A stretch of 62,273 nucleotides of DNA from Chlamydiota bacterium (GTDB lineage: Bacteria; Chlamydiota; Chlamydiia; Chlamydiales; Rhabdochlamydiaceae): assembly GCA_013288075.1 (NCBI GenBank), contig JABDCQ010000006.1, positions 1 through 62,273 of the forward strand, in the 5' to 3' direction. The notes below the pieces were generated by a model that saw only the letters and a list, made by a program, of their open reading frames with translations, made no database searches and was not told the origin of the DNA. Below are positions 1 to 8,174 of this stretch, piece by piece. Position numbers and translations under genes: made by a program. The stretch's first letter is position 1; every line of letters begins with the position of its first letter.

Positions 1-43
1 GCCTTGGGCAGAACCTAAAGGCAAACCCTTCGAGTAAGAACAA

Positions 44-250
44 TTAGAGGATTGTTACTTCAGTAGCTTCAGGGCCTTTACGTCCAGCACCTTCTACATA
101 CTCAACTTTTTGTCCTTCACGTAAAGATTGAGGATCGCCATTCACGTTGTTAGCATGAACGAATAGATCTTTCCCGCCGTTATCAGGAGTGATAAAGCCA
201 AAGCCTTTTTGTGAATTGAAAAATTTAAGCGTACCTTGAGATTTTGCCAC
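44..250 (-). CDS. Cold-shock domain protein (CspA family)
   Basis: This is a 68-residue single cold-shock domain, the usual length for the family. Both nucleic-acid-binding motifs are intact: RNP1-like KGFGFI at about residues 15-20 and RNP2-like DLFVH at about 28-32. It should bind single-stranded RNA or DNA as an RNA chaperone in the cytoplasm. The start codon is GTG, with AAGGAAG about seven bases upstream deciding the start. A long AT-rich leader lies upstream at about 251-430, as is common for cold-shock mRNAs, but I see no defined thermosensor. The family is certain; the exact paralogue name is not. Confidence 0.95.
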   Translation of the reverse strand: MAKSQGTLKFFNSQKGFGFITPDNGGKDLFVHANNVNGDPQSLREGQKVEYVEGAGRKGPEATEVTIL

Positions 251-433
251 GATTTACTTCCTTATTTATTTGTAGTTACTCCCCTAAAATTTCTTATCGC
301 AGGATATAACATATTTTTGACATTTTTTTGCTACTAACGGGAAAACCTATTCCAGAAAGCCGCAAAATGTAGAGTATATAGAATCCCGTGTTTTTTTAAT
401 AGGATTCTTTCTAAAGTTTATTTTATGCTCTAT

Positions 434-1729
434 TTATAATAAACAGGAAAGTCGGTCCCAGGCTTCTTTCGCACTAAAACGAGGGGAGATTTTTCCATGG
501 AGCATTTTAGCATCAATAAACCTCTCAATTTCTGCAGCATTTTTCCAAGAAGGATTAGAAGAAAACCTTGCAGCATCAAACTCTTTTTGAAAAAGGTTTT
601 TTAATGTTGTTCCCATCGCAAATACATCTGCCTTTTTTAAATCCTCAAATGTAAGCACTTTATCCGTAAATAATTCAGGAGCTGCATAAGCAGCTGTCCC
701 GCATACATGGAAATCCCATGATGTAGACTCTTCTGCAAGCCCAAAATCTCCAAAAAAGGGATTTCCCTTTTCATCAAGAAAGATATTTTCAGGCTTAATG
801 TCTCTATGAGCAATGCCCATTTCATGAAGCTCTTGAAGTAAGACTAAAAGCTTTTTAGCAATGACTATTTTTTTAGGAAGGGGAAGCTTTTCCATTGCAT
901 TTGAAAGATCTTTTCCTTGGTACCATGTTTTATAACTAAGACTTTTATCAAACCCACGCTGAGAGGTAAATGTATCGCGATCTATTGTTTGGACAAACCC
1001 ATCCTTTCCTTTTAATCGATCTTCAACAGACTTCGTTTTTTCCTCTCTAGTAGGATTGGATAAACTAATAGAGCTTAGTCCTACTAAAACATCCCCATTC
1101 ACTAAGTTAATAACAAATTTAGCCTGACTTTGACCGCCCCTGCCCAAAAGAATATCACCTCTACTAGAAGCGTTTAGATGAAGATAAACATCTCCGTTAG
1201 GACGCATATTAATCGTTCGTGGAAGGCTAGAATGCTTTGATCTCTTGAAATAACCTTCTTCCCCGTAATGCCTAATGATAAATTTAGCAATTTTTATAGA
1301 TGTAGATTTTGGAATAAGAGAAGACGCCTCCCCTGTCTTTTGCTTAATTTGCTCTAAGCCTTTTTTAAGAGAAATTTCAATCAGAGGAACAATGTAGGGC
1401 AACGCTTTTTCCATGACTAAAGCCTCTGAATCCTTGCAATCCAAATACTCAGAAAGACATTTTCCTATTAAATAGATTCCATACAAAAAGGGAATAAGAA
1501 AGAGAGCAATTAAGGCTCTGATTTTAATCTCATTCTTCCTTTGCTGGACCTCGCTCACATCTAAATGGGCTGTTTCTAATACTTTGGAAGGCGTAAGAGG
1601 AGGCGCCGAACCCTCTGAAAGAGAGCCATATAGAGACACAGGAGACCCCCCATTAGGCTTCAATAACTCTACGCAAGTCTCTGAATCTGAATACTTAGCA
1701 TCAATTAACGAATTAAAAATAGAAGCCAT
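434..1729 (-). CDS. Membrane-anchored Ser/Thr protein-kinase-like protein
   Basis: The C-terminal half is a eukaryotic-type protein kinase fold: a glycine-rich loop GRGGQSQAKF (about 196-206), the catalytic loop HRDIKPEN (308-315), DFG (328-330) and an APE-like AAPEL. A hydrophobic segment at about 72-92 predicts one membrane anchor, placing the kinase domain at the envelope or in a host-facing position. The strand after the glycine loop reads VLVGLSS, so the usual VAIK lysine is not visible; activity may be impaired or use another lysine. ATG at 1729 is preferred over 1741 because GAGGGG lies just upstream of it. Kinases of this kind are common candidate effectors in chlamydiae, which is inference here. 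Confidence 0.8.
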   Translation of the reverse strand: MASIFNSLIDAKYSDSETCVELLKPNGGSPVSLYGSLSEGSAPPLTPSKVLETAHLDVSEVQQRKNEIKIRALIALFLIPFLYGIYLIGKCLSEYLDCKDSEALVMEKALPYIVPLIEISLKKGLEQIKQKTGEASSLIPKSTSIKIAKFIIRHYGEEGYFKRSKHSSLPRTINMRPNGDVYLHLNASSRGDILLGRGGQSQAKFVINLVNGDVLVGLSSISLSNPTREEKTKSVEDRLKGKDGFVQTIDRDTFTSQRGFDKSLSYKTWYQGKDLSNAMEKLPLPKKIVIAKKLLVLLQELHEMGIAHRDIKPENIFLDEKGNPFFGDFGLAEESTSWDFHVCGTAAYAAPELFTDKVLTFEDLKKADVFAMGTTLKNLFQKEFDAARFSSNPSWKNAAEIERFIDAKMLHGKISPRFSAKEAWDRLSCLL

Positions 1730-1833
1730 AAATCCCCTCATTTATTAAGATAATATTATCAATAAATTAATTTAATGTAAATCATTATTTCAGCCACTAA
1801 GTACACAAATACCTAAACCTTAACAAGGAGGAC

Positions 1834-1987
1834 AAATTCCTCTCTTTCTCTTTCCCTCCCTCTTCCTCTGTGGTTTCTTGTCTCTGTGGTTTATCTTTGG
1901 CTAACCTGAGTGGGCCAACGACTTAGCCAAAGATAAACCACAGAGACAAGAAACCACAGAGGAAGAGAAAGAGAGAGGAAAAAAATT
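1834..1987. repeat. Palindromic intergenic element, copy 1 (CTCTGTGG family)
   Basis: The arms are near-perfect inverted repeats of about 65 bp around an 18-bp loop: pyrimidine-rich end, CCTCTGTGGTTTCTTGTC, CTCTGTGGTTTA, CTTTGGCTAA, then the mirror image. It lies in the gap between the kinase-like gene and the 2088 gene, and is the only copy of six that lacks the GCAAGTCCTTG loop segment. RNA from either strand would fold into a long hairpin. It fills most of the 358-base gap at 1730-2087. Confidence 0.9.
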
Positions 1988-2087
1988 ATCTCTCTTTGTT
2001 ACGCGAGCACTCGCGCAAAGAAAAGATATAGACAATTTTTTAAAAACGAGCTAACTTAAAGGAGAAAACAACCCCAAAGGCACTTCC

Positions 2088-2558
2088 ATGAAGCTTAAAA
2101 AATATTGGCCCCTAGCAGCCCTTATCCTGATTGCTGCTTTAGCTGCAACAGCGCTTTCATCGATCACAACCTTCGAACATAGACCCTGGATGCACTTTTT
2201 TATGGGATTCTTCCTTTGCCAATTTGCGATGCTTAAACTTTTCCACCCCTCTGATTTTGCAGACGGCTTTCAGATGTATGACCTGATTGCCGCTAAAAGT
2301 AGAGCCTACGCCTACATCTATCCCCTTATTGAACTTGGTTTAGGATTATGCTATTTAGGATTTATCTTCCCCATAGCCACCTACATCATCACCATTCTTG
2401 TTTTAGGAACAGGCGCTGTAGGAGTGATTAAAGCCCTACATAAGGGACTTGATCTACGCTGCGCTTGCATGGGAACTGTATTAGATGTGCCACTTTCTAC
2501 TGTAACCCTTACAGAAGACCTTGGAATGGTAATTATGGCGCTATTTCTTCTATTCTAA
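2088..2558 (+). CDS. MauE/DoxX-like four-helix integral membrane protein
   Basis: The 156-residue protein has four hydrophobic segments (about 7-28, 36-52, 75-108 and 138-156). A cysteine motif RCACMG with a following PLSTVTLTEDLG (about 124-144) is typical of MauE/DoxX-like redox-associated membrane proteins. In that family the membrane protein often supports disulfide or quinone redox chemistry; the substrate cannot be told from this sequence. It is followed 24 bases later by an unrelated soluble gene, possibly in the same transcript. The family call is from motif and topology only. Confidence 0.7.
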   Translation: MKLKKYWPLAALILIAALAATALSSITTFEHRPWMHFFMGFFLCQFAMLKLFHPSDFADGFQMYDLIAAKSRAYAYIYPLIELGLGLCYLGFIFPIATYIITILVLGTGAVGVIKALHKGLDLRCACMGTVLDVPLSTVTLTEDLGMVIMALFLLF

Positions 2559-2582
2559 ACACTAAAACTACTTAAGGAAATT

Positions 2583-3491
2583 ATGAGAATTGAACCCCCC
2601 ACACACCCTAGTCTATTTAGCAACTCTTCAACACCCCCTTCCGAAGAATTCCTTCAACTCTCTGAAGAACTCTCCCAAAATATGCAAACCATGGGCAATT
2701 TACTAACCCAAGTCAGTCAAAACCCTTCCCTTGCTAATGAACCTCAATTCCAAGCGCTCATTTGCCAAGCCTCCTTTAACGTGCACGGAACCATTGCTAC
2801 CATTAACAATCCGCGAGACAAGGACCTCTCCCCCACAGAGCGGAGCAGCCTTCAAGCCAATTTTGCCAATTTTGAAACAAACGTGATGACAGCCCAAATT
2901 CCAGGAGCCCCTTGTAATTTAGATGACATTACATGGACAGGAACTCCCCTTCCAACCGTACAAAGCTTCCTTCAATCTCTTCTAAAAGCCAACCTTGCCT
3001 CTTCTATGGGATCTAGCGCAGCAGGAGACGCAAAAACCATCTGGAATAATGCGGCGCAATATCTTCCCTCTCCTTCAGAAGGAGGCGATTTAGCTAAACA
3101 ATTCAGCTCTCTTATCCAAGACCTCACCTCCCTTCTACAGCAAGTCCAAGCAGATCCTTCTAAAGCAATCGATCAAAACATCCAAAAGAGCATAGCAAAC
3201 GATGTGACTGAGTTAGCAAGCTTTTGGAAAGACCATGCAAGTGAGCTCGATTCCACAGAATCCGATCTCCTCTCGGCCCTTTCCACCCCCATGCAATCCA
3301 TGGTGCTTTTTTCAGGGACCCCTAACAACACATCTGTTTTATTTGATGCAGCACAAGACGTGCAAGCAGGAAACTACTCGAGCATGACGGTCCTTCTGCA
3401 AACCTGGACCCAAAACCCCGGAACCCTCACTGACATCCTCCTCCCCACTCTAGAGCAAACAGCCAGCCTCTACGAAGGCTACCCTTCTTGA
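2583..3491 (+). CDS. Hypothetical soluble helical protein, candidate effector
   Basis: I do not recognise this 302-residue protein. It is rich in Ser, Thr, Gln and Asn, with predicted amphipathic helices (about 24-60 and 170-215). It has no signal peptide or membrane segment, and its N-terminus is Pro/Ser/Thr rich (PPTHPSLFSNSSTPPS). That composition is common in type III secretion substrates of chlamydiae, but is not diagnostic. Its stop codon abuts a 28-bp sequence (3491-3518) that recurs at 5214. It probably shares a transcript with the 2088 gene. Confidence 0.6.
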   Translation: MRIEPPTHPSLFSNSSTPPSEEFLQLSEELSQNMQTMGNLLTQVSQNPSLANEPQFQALICQASFNVHGTIATINNPRDKDLSPTERSSLQANFANFETNVMTAQIPGAPCNLDDITWTGTPLPTVQSFLQSLLKANLASSMGSSAAGDAKTIWNNAAQYLPSPSEGGDLAKQFSSLIQDLTSLLQQVQADPSKAIDQNIQKSIANDVTELASFWKDHASELDSTESDLLSALSTPMQSMVLFSGTPNNTSVLFDAAQDVQAGNYSSMTVLLQTWTQNPGTLTDILLPTLEQTASLYEGYPS

Positions 3492-3518
3492 GCTATTCTC
3501 GGGTGAGTGAATTTTCCT
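3491..3518. repeat. Left copy of a 28-bp direct repeat bracketing the ATPase gene
   Basis: The sequence begins AGCTATTCTCGGGTGAGTG and matches 5214-5241 in the same orientation with one mismatch. The right copy is one arm of a palindrome; this left copy has only that arm. Confidence 0.85.
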
Positions 3519-3522
3519 TATC

Positions 3523-4953
3523 TCATTCTAATAGCTGCCCGAAATCGATCACTTTATCAAAATATCTTTCATCCAAAACACGCTCCTCCACCCCATTCAC
3601 ATGAATAAGCACAGGTCTGATAGAGCAGTTTCTGGGAATTTTCAAATTTTTTCTCTTCTTTTCCATTTCCTCAATGATTTTATTGCCGACCGGACTCTTA
3701 GAGAACTTAATCTCACATACATATAGATTAAAGAAGCGAGTTTGGATCATATAGTCAATTTGGCACCCGGCTTGCTTGGTCGTAGACTTCTGAAAAAAGG
3801 GGCCTTCCATTGTTATCTCCTCTGGAGAGATCCCTAACATCTTCCAGAGAGTTTTTCTGTTATGGACAACAAGATTCTCAAATTGTAATCCCATTATACC
3901 TTCCCATCCAGGAAGTTGGGTTATTAAAGTGGAAAATCTTTCTTTTTCGATGTTAGAACGATTAGGAGCTATATATTTCAAATAAAAGCGCAAATAATTA
4001 TCACTTAATCGATAACGGCTCAGTTTTCCTTCTTTCCCACTTTTTAGATCCCATGTAAAATCCCTTTTTACAAAGCCTGCCTTTACCAATTCATCTAAAT
4101 GCTTACTGAATATCCCCCCCAGACTTTTCCCTAATTCATTGCAAATTTGAACAAGCTCTTTTGGACCATTGGCAAGACAGAGGACAATTTCTTTATGCCT
4201 AGCTTTAGTACGAGAAAAAAGATCGGAGAATATCTCATCGAACTCTCTCACAAGCAATCCTCCTTTAGTAAAACAAAGATCTTGGATATTTCGTTCTGCA
4301 GGAAGATTTGGTTTGATTTGCTCCAAATAAAGCGGGACACCTCCTATTACAGATAAAAGCTTGAATTTTTCATAAGGAGTAATCCGCTTTTCTTTTGGAT
4401 GCCAGAAAGCATTGCAGACCTCTAATGGAAGCTCTTCAAGCACAAGATCGAGGGTGATTCTTCCCAGAAATCCTGTACTGCTTAGGATATTCTTTTCAAT
4501 CCATGAAGATACGGATCCGCAAAGTGCAATAATTAAGTATGGATTTTTGCTAAAATACATATCCCAGGCAGTTTTCAAGTGTCCTAAAAAATGAGGATCT
4601 TTTCCTCCCATCCATGAAATTTCATCGAATACGATAAGGATTCGACCTTTTTTAGTTTCCTTGGAGAGACCCCAGAAGAGATCACTCCAATCATCCGGCT
4701 TAACGCCACGAATACCAGCTCTTTCAAGCTGACGTACAAAATCATTACGCTGAGTTTGAGCTGTTGTCTTGCGAACCGGAGGATTTCCAGAAAAGAAGTA
4801 ACTTTTCATCTCTTTCCCAAATTCTGCAAGGAGTCTGCTTTTTCCAATACGTCTTCTACCCCTGACAACGATAAGGCTGGCGCTTTTCTTGTCTAAAAGC
4901 CCCCCAAGCCTTGTCATTTCAGCTTCACGCCCTATAAACTGAGATGGTTTCAT
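3523..4953 (-). CDS. AAA ATPase with C-terminal DUF234-like nuclease-fold domain
   Basis: The 476-residue protein starts with the FIGRE motif, then a Walker A (GRRRIGKSRL, about 32-41) and Walker B (ILIVFDEISW, about 105-114), as in the archaeal-type ATPase group often fused to DUF234. A winged-helix-like middle (about 255-320) precedes a C-terminal domain with QIDYMIQ and VCEIKFSK, a D...ExK arrangement like PD-(D/E)xK nucleases. These proteins occur widely as lone mobile cassettes of unknown biological role. The gene is enclosed by a 28-bp direct repeat and preceded by three stacked palindromes, which suggests it arrived as a unit. Confidence 0.85.
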   Translation of the reverse strand: MKPSQFIGREAEMTRLGGLLDKKSASLIVVRGRRRIGKSRLLAEFGKEMKSYFFSGNPPVRKTTAQTQRNDFVRQLERAGIRGVKPDDWSDLFWGLSKETKKGRILIVFDEISWMGGKDPHFLGHLKTAWDMYFSKNPYLIIALCGSVSSWIEKNILSSTGFLGRITLDLVLEELPLEVCNAFWHPKEKRITPYEKFKLLSVIGGVPLYLEQIKPNLPAERNIQDLCFTKGGLLVREFDEIFSDLFSRTKARHKEIVLCLANGPKELVQICNELGKSLGGIFSKHLDELVKAGFVKRDFTWDLKSGKEGKLSRYRLSDNYLRFYLKYIAPNRSNIEKERFSTLITQLPGWEGIMGLQFENLVVHNRKTLWKMLGISPEEITMEGPFFQKSTTKQAGCQIDYMIQTRFFNLYVCEIKFSKSPVGNKIIEEMEKKRKNLKIPRNCSIRPVLIHVNGVEERVLDERYFDKVIDFGQLLE

Positions 4954-5002
4954 TTTAACTGCCTCCTACATTCTATGGCATGAGCATACTCGTGACAGAA
5001 AG

Positions 5003-5152
5003 AAAAATCAAGCAGCAAATAGCGAATTTAACGATTTGCTGCTCGATTTTTACATTTAAAAAAGTAGCAGCAAACAGTAAAATTGGCTGTTTAATGCTCG
5101 ATTTTTAAGATATAAAAAAGTGGCCGCAAAAACCCGTTTACACATTACGGCC
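5003..5152. repeat. Three consecutive diverged palindromic units
   Basis: Unit 1 pairs AATCAAGCAGCAAAT (5006-5020) with ATTTGCTGCTCGATT (5034-5048). Unit 2 pairs AGCAGCAAACAG (5066-5077) with CTGTTTAATGCT. Unit 3 pairs GGCCG (5122) with CGGCC (ending 5152). Units 2 and 3 open with AAAAAAGT(A/G)GC(A/C)GCAAA, so they look like diverged copies of one ~55-bp hairpin. They occupy the ATPase upstream region and could be protein-binding or transcript hairpins. Confidence 0.6.
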
Positions 5153-5213
5153 GTTTTTATGTGGCGAAAATCAGGCCATAAAACAGCATATATCGATTTG
5201 CGGACAGTTTGTA

Positions 5214-5260
5214 AGCTATTCTCGAGTGAGTGAATTTTCCTATGGAAAATTACTCACCCA
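5214..5260. repeat. Right direct-repeat copy, within a palindrome
   Basis: Positions 5214-5241 repeat 3491-3518. Positions 5223-5240 and 5244-5260 also form an inverted repeat (GTGAGTGAATTTTCC / GGAAAATTACTCACC) around TAT. The left copy therefore looks like a half-site of this palindrome. Confidence 0.8.
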
Positions 5261-5348
5261 AGAATTTAACTTACCCCAATTCCTCTGAGCAATTTCCAAA
5301 AAGAAAGAAAAGAACAAGAAATCAAATTCTCAAGCCTGTGCCAAGTAT

Positions 5349-6182
5349 TCAAGGACCAAGGACCGGGAAGAACTTCCGCGAAGGGAGGACGCCGCAGCTG
5401 AAGTCGCTGCTGACGTCGACGACGGGACCGCCAGAGGCGGAGCCCCCAACTGCCAAGTGATAGGCCCCACTCATCTCTTTACAGCATACCCAGAATGATG
5501 GAAATATGCTCGTTTTGAAAAGTTTCATGGTAAAAGCAATAATCGTAGGTAATGCTTCAGAAATCTCTGTTGTTGCTTGGATTTTTTGATTGTATACTGC
5601 AAGCACCTTCTCTTTATCCTCATAGCTATTCCATATACTTCCGGGAAGAACCTGATCCATTTTGATAAGTAACAAGTGTTTCCCTTCCCCTATACCTTTA
5701 TCTCCATGTTCTTGTCTTCCAGAGGGCTCAAAGTAAGCATACCCATCTTCTCCTTCTTGCTTGCCAAACTTGGTAGGTATGAGCTTGCCATAACTATTAG
5801 AGCTAAGAACTTCTTCTGTTTCGCCTTCTTTTACAAAGGACGGAGACATGGTAATGACCATATGCGTTTCAACAACATATCCTCCCAAATCAGGCTTTAA
5901 AAGCTCTAAGATAAGCTCATTAGAAAAAAGAATATCGTCGCCAATATCTACTTTTAGAATCTCTTTAAAGTCCTGTCTCCCTACAAAAGTCATTTCTCTA
6001 CATACAGCAGGCTTCCATAAAAGATTAAAAGCTCCAGCTAAATCCCAGAAAAGTTTCGTGTTTAATTGTGTGCATGTAGAAAGATCTCGGACATTTAGAT
6101 AAGAAAATATTACTGCTTGCACGTCCCTACTTGCATTATTAAATGGACCTATAGCACCTGTTATTGCCGACATAATTACCAT
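5349..6182 (-). CDS. F-box-like domain protein, candidate host-directed effector
   Basis: Residues about 20-58 (VQAVIFSYLNVRDLSTCTQL, then LWK) match the F-box pattern in which a leucine/valine-rich helical hairpin binds the eukaryotic SKP1 subunit of SCF ubiquitin ligases. The remaining ~220 residues carry a possible target-recognition domain that I do not recognise. There is no signal peptide, as expected if export is by type III secretion. Bacteria lack SCF complexes, so an F-box protein is normally an injected host mimic (established for Legionella and Agrobacterium; inferred here). ATG at 6173 is an alternative start. The last ~40 codons are GC-rich compared with the rest. Confidence 0.7.
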   Translation of the reverse strand: MVIMSAITGAIGPFNNASRDVQAVIFSYLNVRDLSTCTQLNTKLFWDLAGAFNLLWKPAVCREMTFVGRQDFKEILKVDIGDDILFSNELILELLKPDLGGYVVETHMVITMSPSFVKEGETEEVLSSNSYGKLIPTKFGKQEGEDGYAYFEPSGRQEHGDKGIGEGKHLLLIKMDQVLPGSIWNSYEDKEKVLAVYNQKIQATTEISEALPTIIAFTMKLFKTSIFPSFWVCCKEMSGAYHLAVGGSASGGPVVDVSSDFSCGVLPSRKFFPVLGP

Positions 6183-6433
6183 ACATTATTTTATTATATA
6201 ATTTTAACATTACACGATATATAAATTCAATAAATTACATCTACAATTACACCAAAGAAATAAATATATTAACACCTAAACATAAATAACTTAGAAAAAT
6301 GTCTTAGATTCTCGCTACAGTGAGAATCGCTCTTCTTCTTAAACTATTGTACAATAAAACAAACACTTTATAAAATAGCTTTAGAAAACGCCCGCGCGCC
6401 TAACAACGCTACTAGAAACCATTGAAAAGTAAT
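6183..6433. other. AT-rich divergent intergenic region
   Basis: The gap lies between the divergent F-box-like and acetyltransferase genes. It contains a small inverted repeat, GATTCTC...GAGAATC at about 6308-6328, and no other supportable site. Confidence 0.4.
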
Positions 6434-6919
6434 ATGTCCCCTCAATTTAGCTTTAGACCTGCAAGTGAATCGCAAAAGCCCCTCATTCAAAGCTGGCTAA
6501 AGCAAGAACACATAAAAAAATGGCTCCATGGAGCCGGCTTAAAAAACACCCTTGAAGATTTAGACAAATCCTTTAAAGAAAAATCCATTTTCACCCACTG
6601 GATAGCCTATAGTAAAGAAACACCCTTTGCCTATCTTTTAACATCTGAGATGGAAGAAGGCATAACCTTAGATTTATTTATCTGCGATCTCACATACTTA
6701 GGCAAAGGACTTGCCACTCCTATGATCCAAGAATTCCTCATCACCCATTTCCCTCATGCATCAGAAGTCCTTATAGATCCAGAAGCAGCCAACACGCGCG
6801 CTATCCACGTTTATCAAAAAGCCGGCTTTAAAATTGTCCGTGAATTTATTGCCTCATGGAACCCCGTACCCCATTATGAAATGAGACTAAGCATGAAAGA
6901 ATTGCTATACCCAAGATGA
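6434..6919 (+). CDS. GNAT acetyltransferase, AAC(6')-like
   Basis: The protein has the layout of the aminoglycoside 6'-N-acetyltransferase branch of the GNAT family: an early motif IKKWLHG, an acetyl-CoA-binding stretch YLGKGLATPMIQEFL (about 97-112), and the late YQKAGFKIVREF motif. It would transfer an acetyl group from acetyl-CoA to an amine; the substrate is unknown and resistance should not be assumed. ATG at 6434 is used; a TTG at 6422 would add four residues. The final codons, including the TGA, lie inside the hairpin element at 6906-7080, so the element supplies the stop. Confidence 0.8.
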   Translation: MSPQFSFRPASESQKPLIQSWLKQEHIKKWLHGAGLKNTLEDLDKSFKEKSIFTHWIAYSKETPFAYLLTSEMEEGITLDLFICDLTYLGKGLATPMIQEFLITHFPHASEVLIDPEAANTRAIHVYQKAGFKIVREFIASWNPVPHYEMRLSMKELLYPR

Positions 6920-7080
6920 TTCAAAAATCGGCAAAGTTGGCATGGATTTTATCCAGAATTTTAATCAGGCTTTAGCCGGTGCTGAAGTTGCCCCTATTCT
7001 TATAGGGGTGACTTCGGCAGATTAAAAGGCTGGATAAAAGCCTTGGCAAATTTGCCGATTTTTGAGTCATCTTGGGTATA
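6906..7080. repeat. 175-bp hairpin (MITE-like) element
   Basis: The ends are TATACCCAAGATGA(T/C)TC and its reverse complement. The arms continue inward through AAAAATCGGCAAA, TTTTATCCAG and AGTT/CGCCCCTAT to a 4-base loop at about 6998-7001. The left arm has about 13 extra bases. No reading frame or transposase lies within it. It resembles a non-autonomous hairpin element and would act as a strong secondary-structure barrier between the flanking genes. Confidence 0.85.
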
Positions 7081-7100
7081 CACACAACAATAGAGGAAAA

Positions 7101-7649
7101 ATGATCCTTTCTGACAAAACAATTAAAGACTACATAGCATCCGAAAAAATAAAAATATTTCCGGAGTTTAACCAAGCAGATATTCGCCCTACAGGTATCC
7201 GCCTTCATCTTGGATCCGAGCTTTTAATTCCTATTGAAGGTCAAACAATAGATTTAGACTCTAATGAAGACATCAAATTTGAGCGCATCACCATTTCAGA
7301 AGGCGGCTTTAAGCTAAAGCCTGGTCAATTTATTTTAGGCACAACATTCGAAAAATTCCAAGTCCCAAGAAACATTGTATGCCATTTAGAAGGACGCAGC
7401 ACAATAGCCAGAATCGGACTATCTATTCACTGCACCTCAGGTATTATTGACGGCAATTTTGAGGAAGCCTGAACAATTGTATTAGAAATGAAAAACCAAG
7501 GACCCTTCGACATCGTATTAAGGCATAAAACCGCCCTAGCCATGCTCTCTTTCACCGAACTTTCCACAGATATTGAACAACAAACTCAAAAGCAATACCA
7601 AGGCCAAGAAGGCGTTGTCGCCCCCAACTTGAAGCTACAAAAAGAATGA
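7101..7649 (+). pseudogene. dcd: dCTP deaminase interrupted by in-frame TGA
   Basis: Translation from ATG 7101 (AGAGGA just upstream) gives a dCTP deaminase: the EGRSTIARIGL motif around residue 100, then a TGA at 7470-7472 (codon 124). The same frame then continues with TIVLEMKNQGPFDI and ends with the typical QYQGQEGVVAP tail at 7649. Total length would be about 182 codons, close to the family's usual ~190. The glutamate of the VLE motif, which serves as the catalytic residue, lies after the stop, so the 123-residue product should be inactive. Likely a recent nonsense mutation; a sequencing error or read-through is possible. The enzyme makes dUTP from dCTP for thymidylate synthesis. Confidence 0.85.
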
Positions 7650-7669
7650 CAATCCCTTAAAGTAGGATT

Positions 7670-7993
7670 ATGAATATCAAATTTAACTCAGGACCTCGTA
7701 CTTTGCGAGCCGTTATTATGCTTTCTCTTCAGAACGCTCTGCTTGGAGAGATTGATGAAAACTTAAGACAAGTAAGTGTAGAGTGGAGTGAAGAGGAAAA
7801 GCGAATTAATATATATTTTTACTACCAAGGGGAAATTTCTGAAGAAAATTGTAGCTCTGCAAATTGCATAGGAGGAATGGTGAGTGGAGATTTTGATGAG
7901 GATACAGAAGTTGTGGAGAATTGCATTAGGTTAGATGCCCCTGAAGATATTCCTCAACATATGGATATTGCTTATCTTAGGAAAGAACTTTAA
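7670..7993 (+). CDS. Small acidic protein, immunity-like family
   Basis: This is a 107-residue acidic, cytoplasmic protein with LRAVIM, NALLGEI, LRQVSVEW, a FYYQGEISEE stretch, an RLDAPEDIP motif and a C-terminal YLRKEL. I recall this pattern from a widespread family of small proteins found next to contact-dependent toxin genes, but cannot verify it here. No matching toxin lies directly beside it, so it would be an orphan. It follows the broken dcd gene by 20 bases and has its own weak ribosome site. Confidence 0.65.
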   Translation: MNIKFNSGPRTLRAVIMLSLQNALLGEIDENLRQVSVEWSEEEKRINIYFYYQGEISEENCSSANCIGGMVSGDFDEDTEVVENCIRLDAPEDIPQHMDIAYLRKEL

Positions 7994-8174
7994 AGATTAA
8001 TGACATAGAGTCTTATCCAATACTGCTTTCCGACCCGACCTTTAAGCATCTCCAGATACCGGGAACGCTTCGAACTTTTGACTGGGTCGCCCTATCGCAA
8101 CAAATACCTGCAATTAGTCATTTATTTCCAAAATGTGGTCAAAATACAGCATATTTCTCTAAAAGAAGTTGTCT

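Noticed and set aside
5230-5460. 76-codon basic frame antisense to the end of the F-box-like gene
   Set aside because: Begins inside the palindrome and overlaps a better-supported gene.
6434-6919. Aminoglycoside resistance gene
   Set aside because: The fold is AAC(6')-like, but nothing in the context supports a resistance role, so only the family is called.
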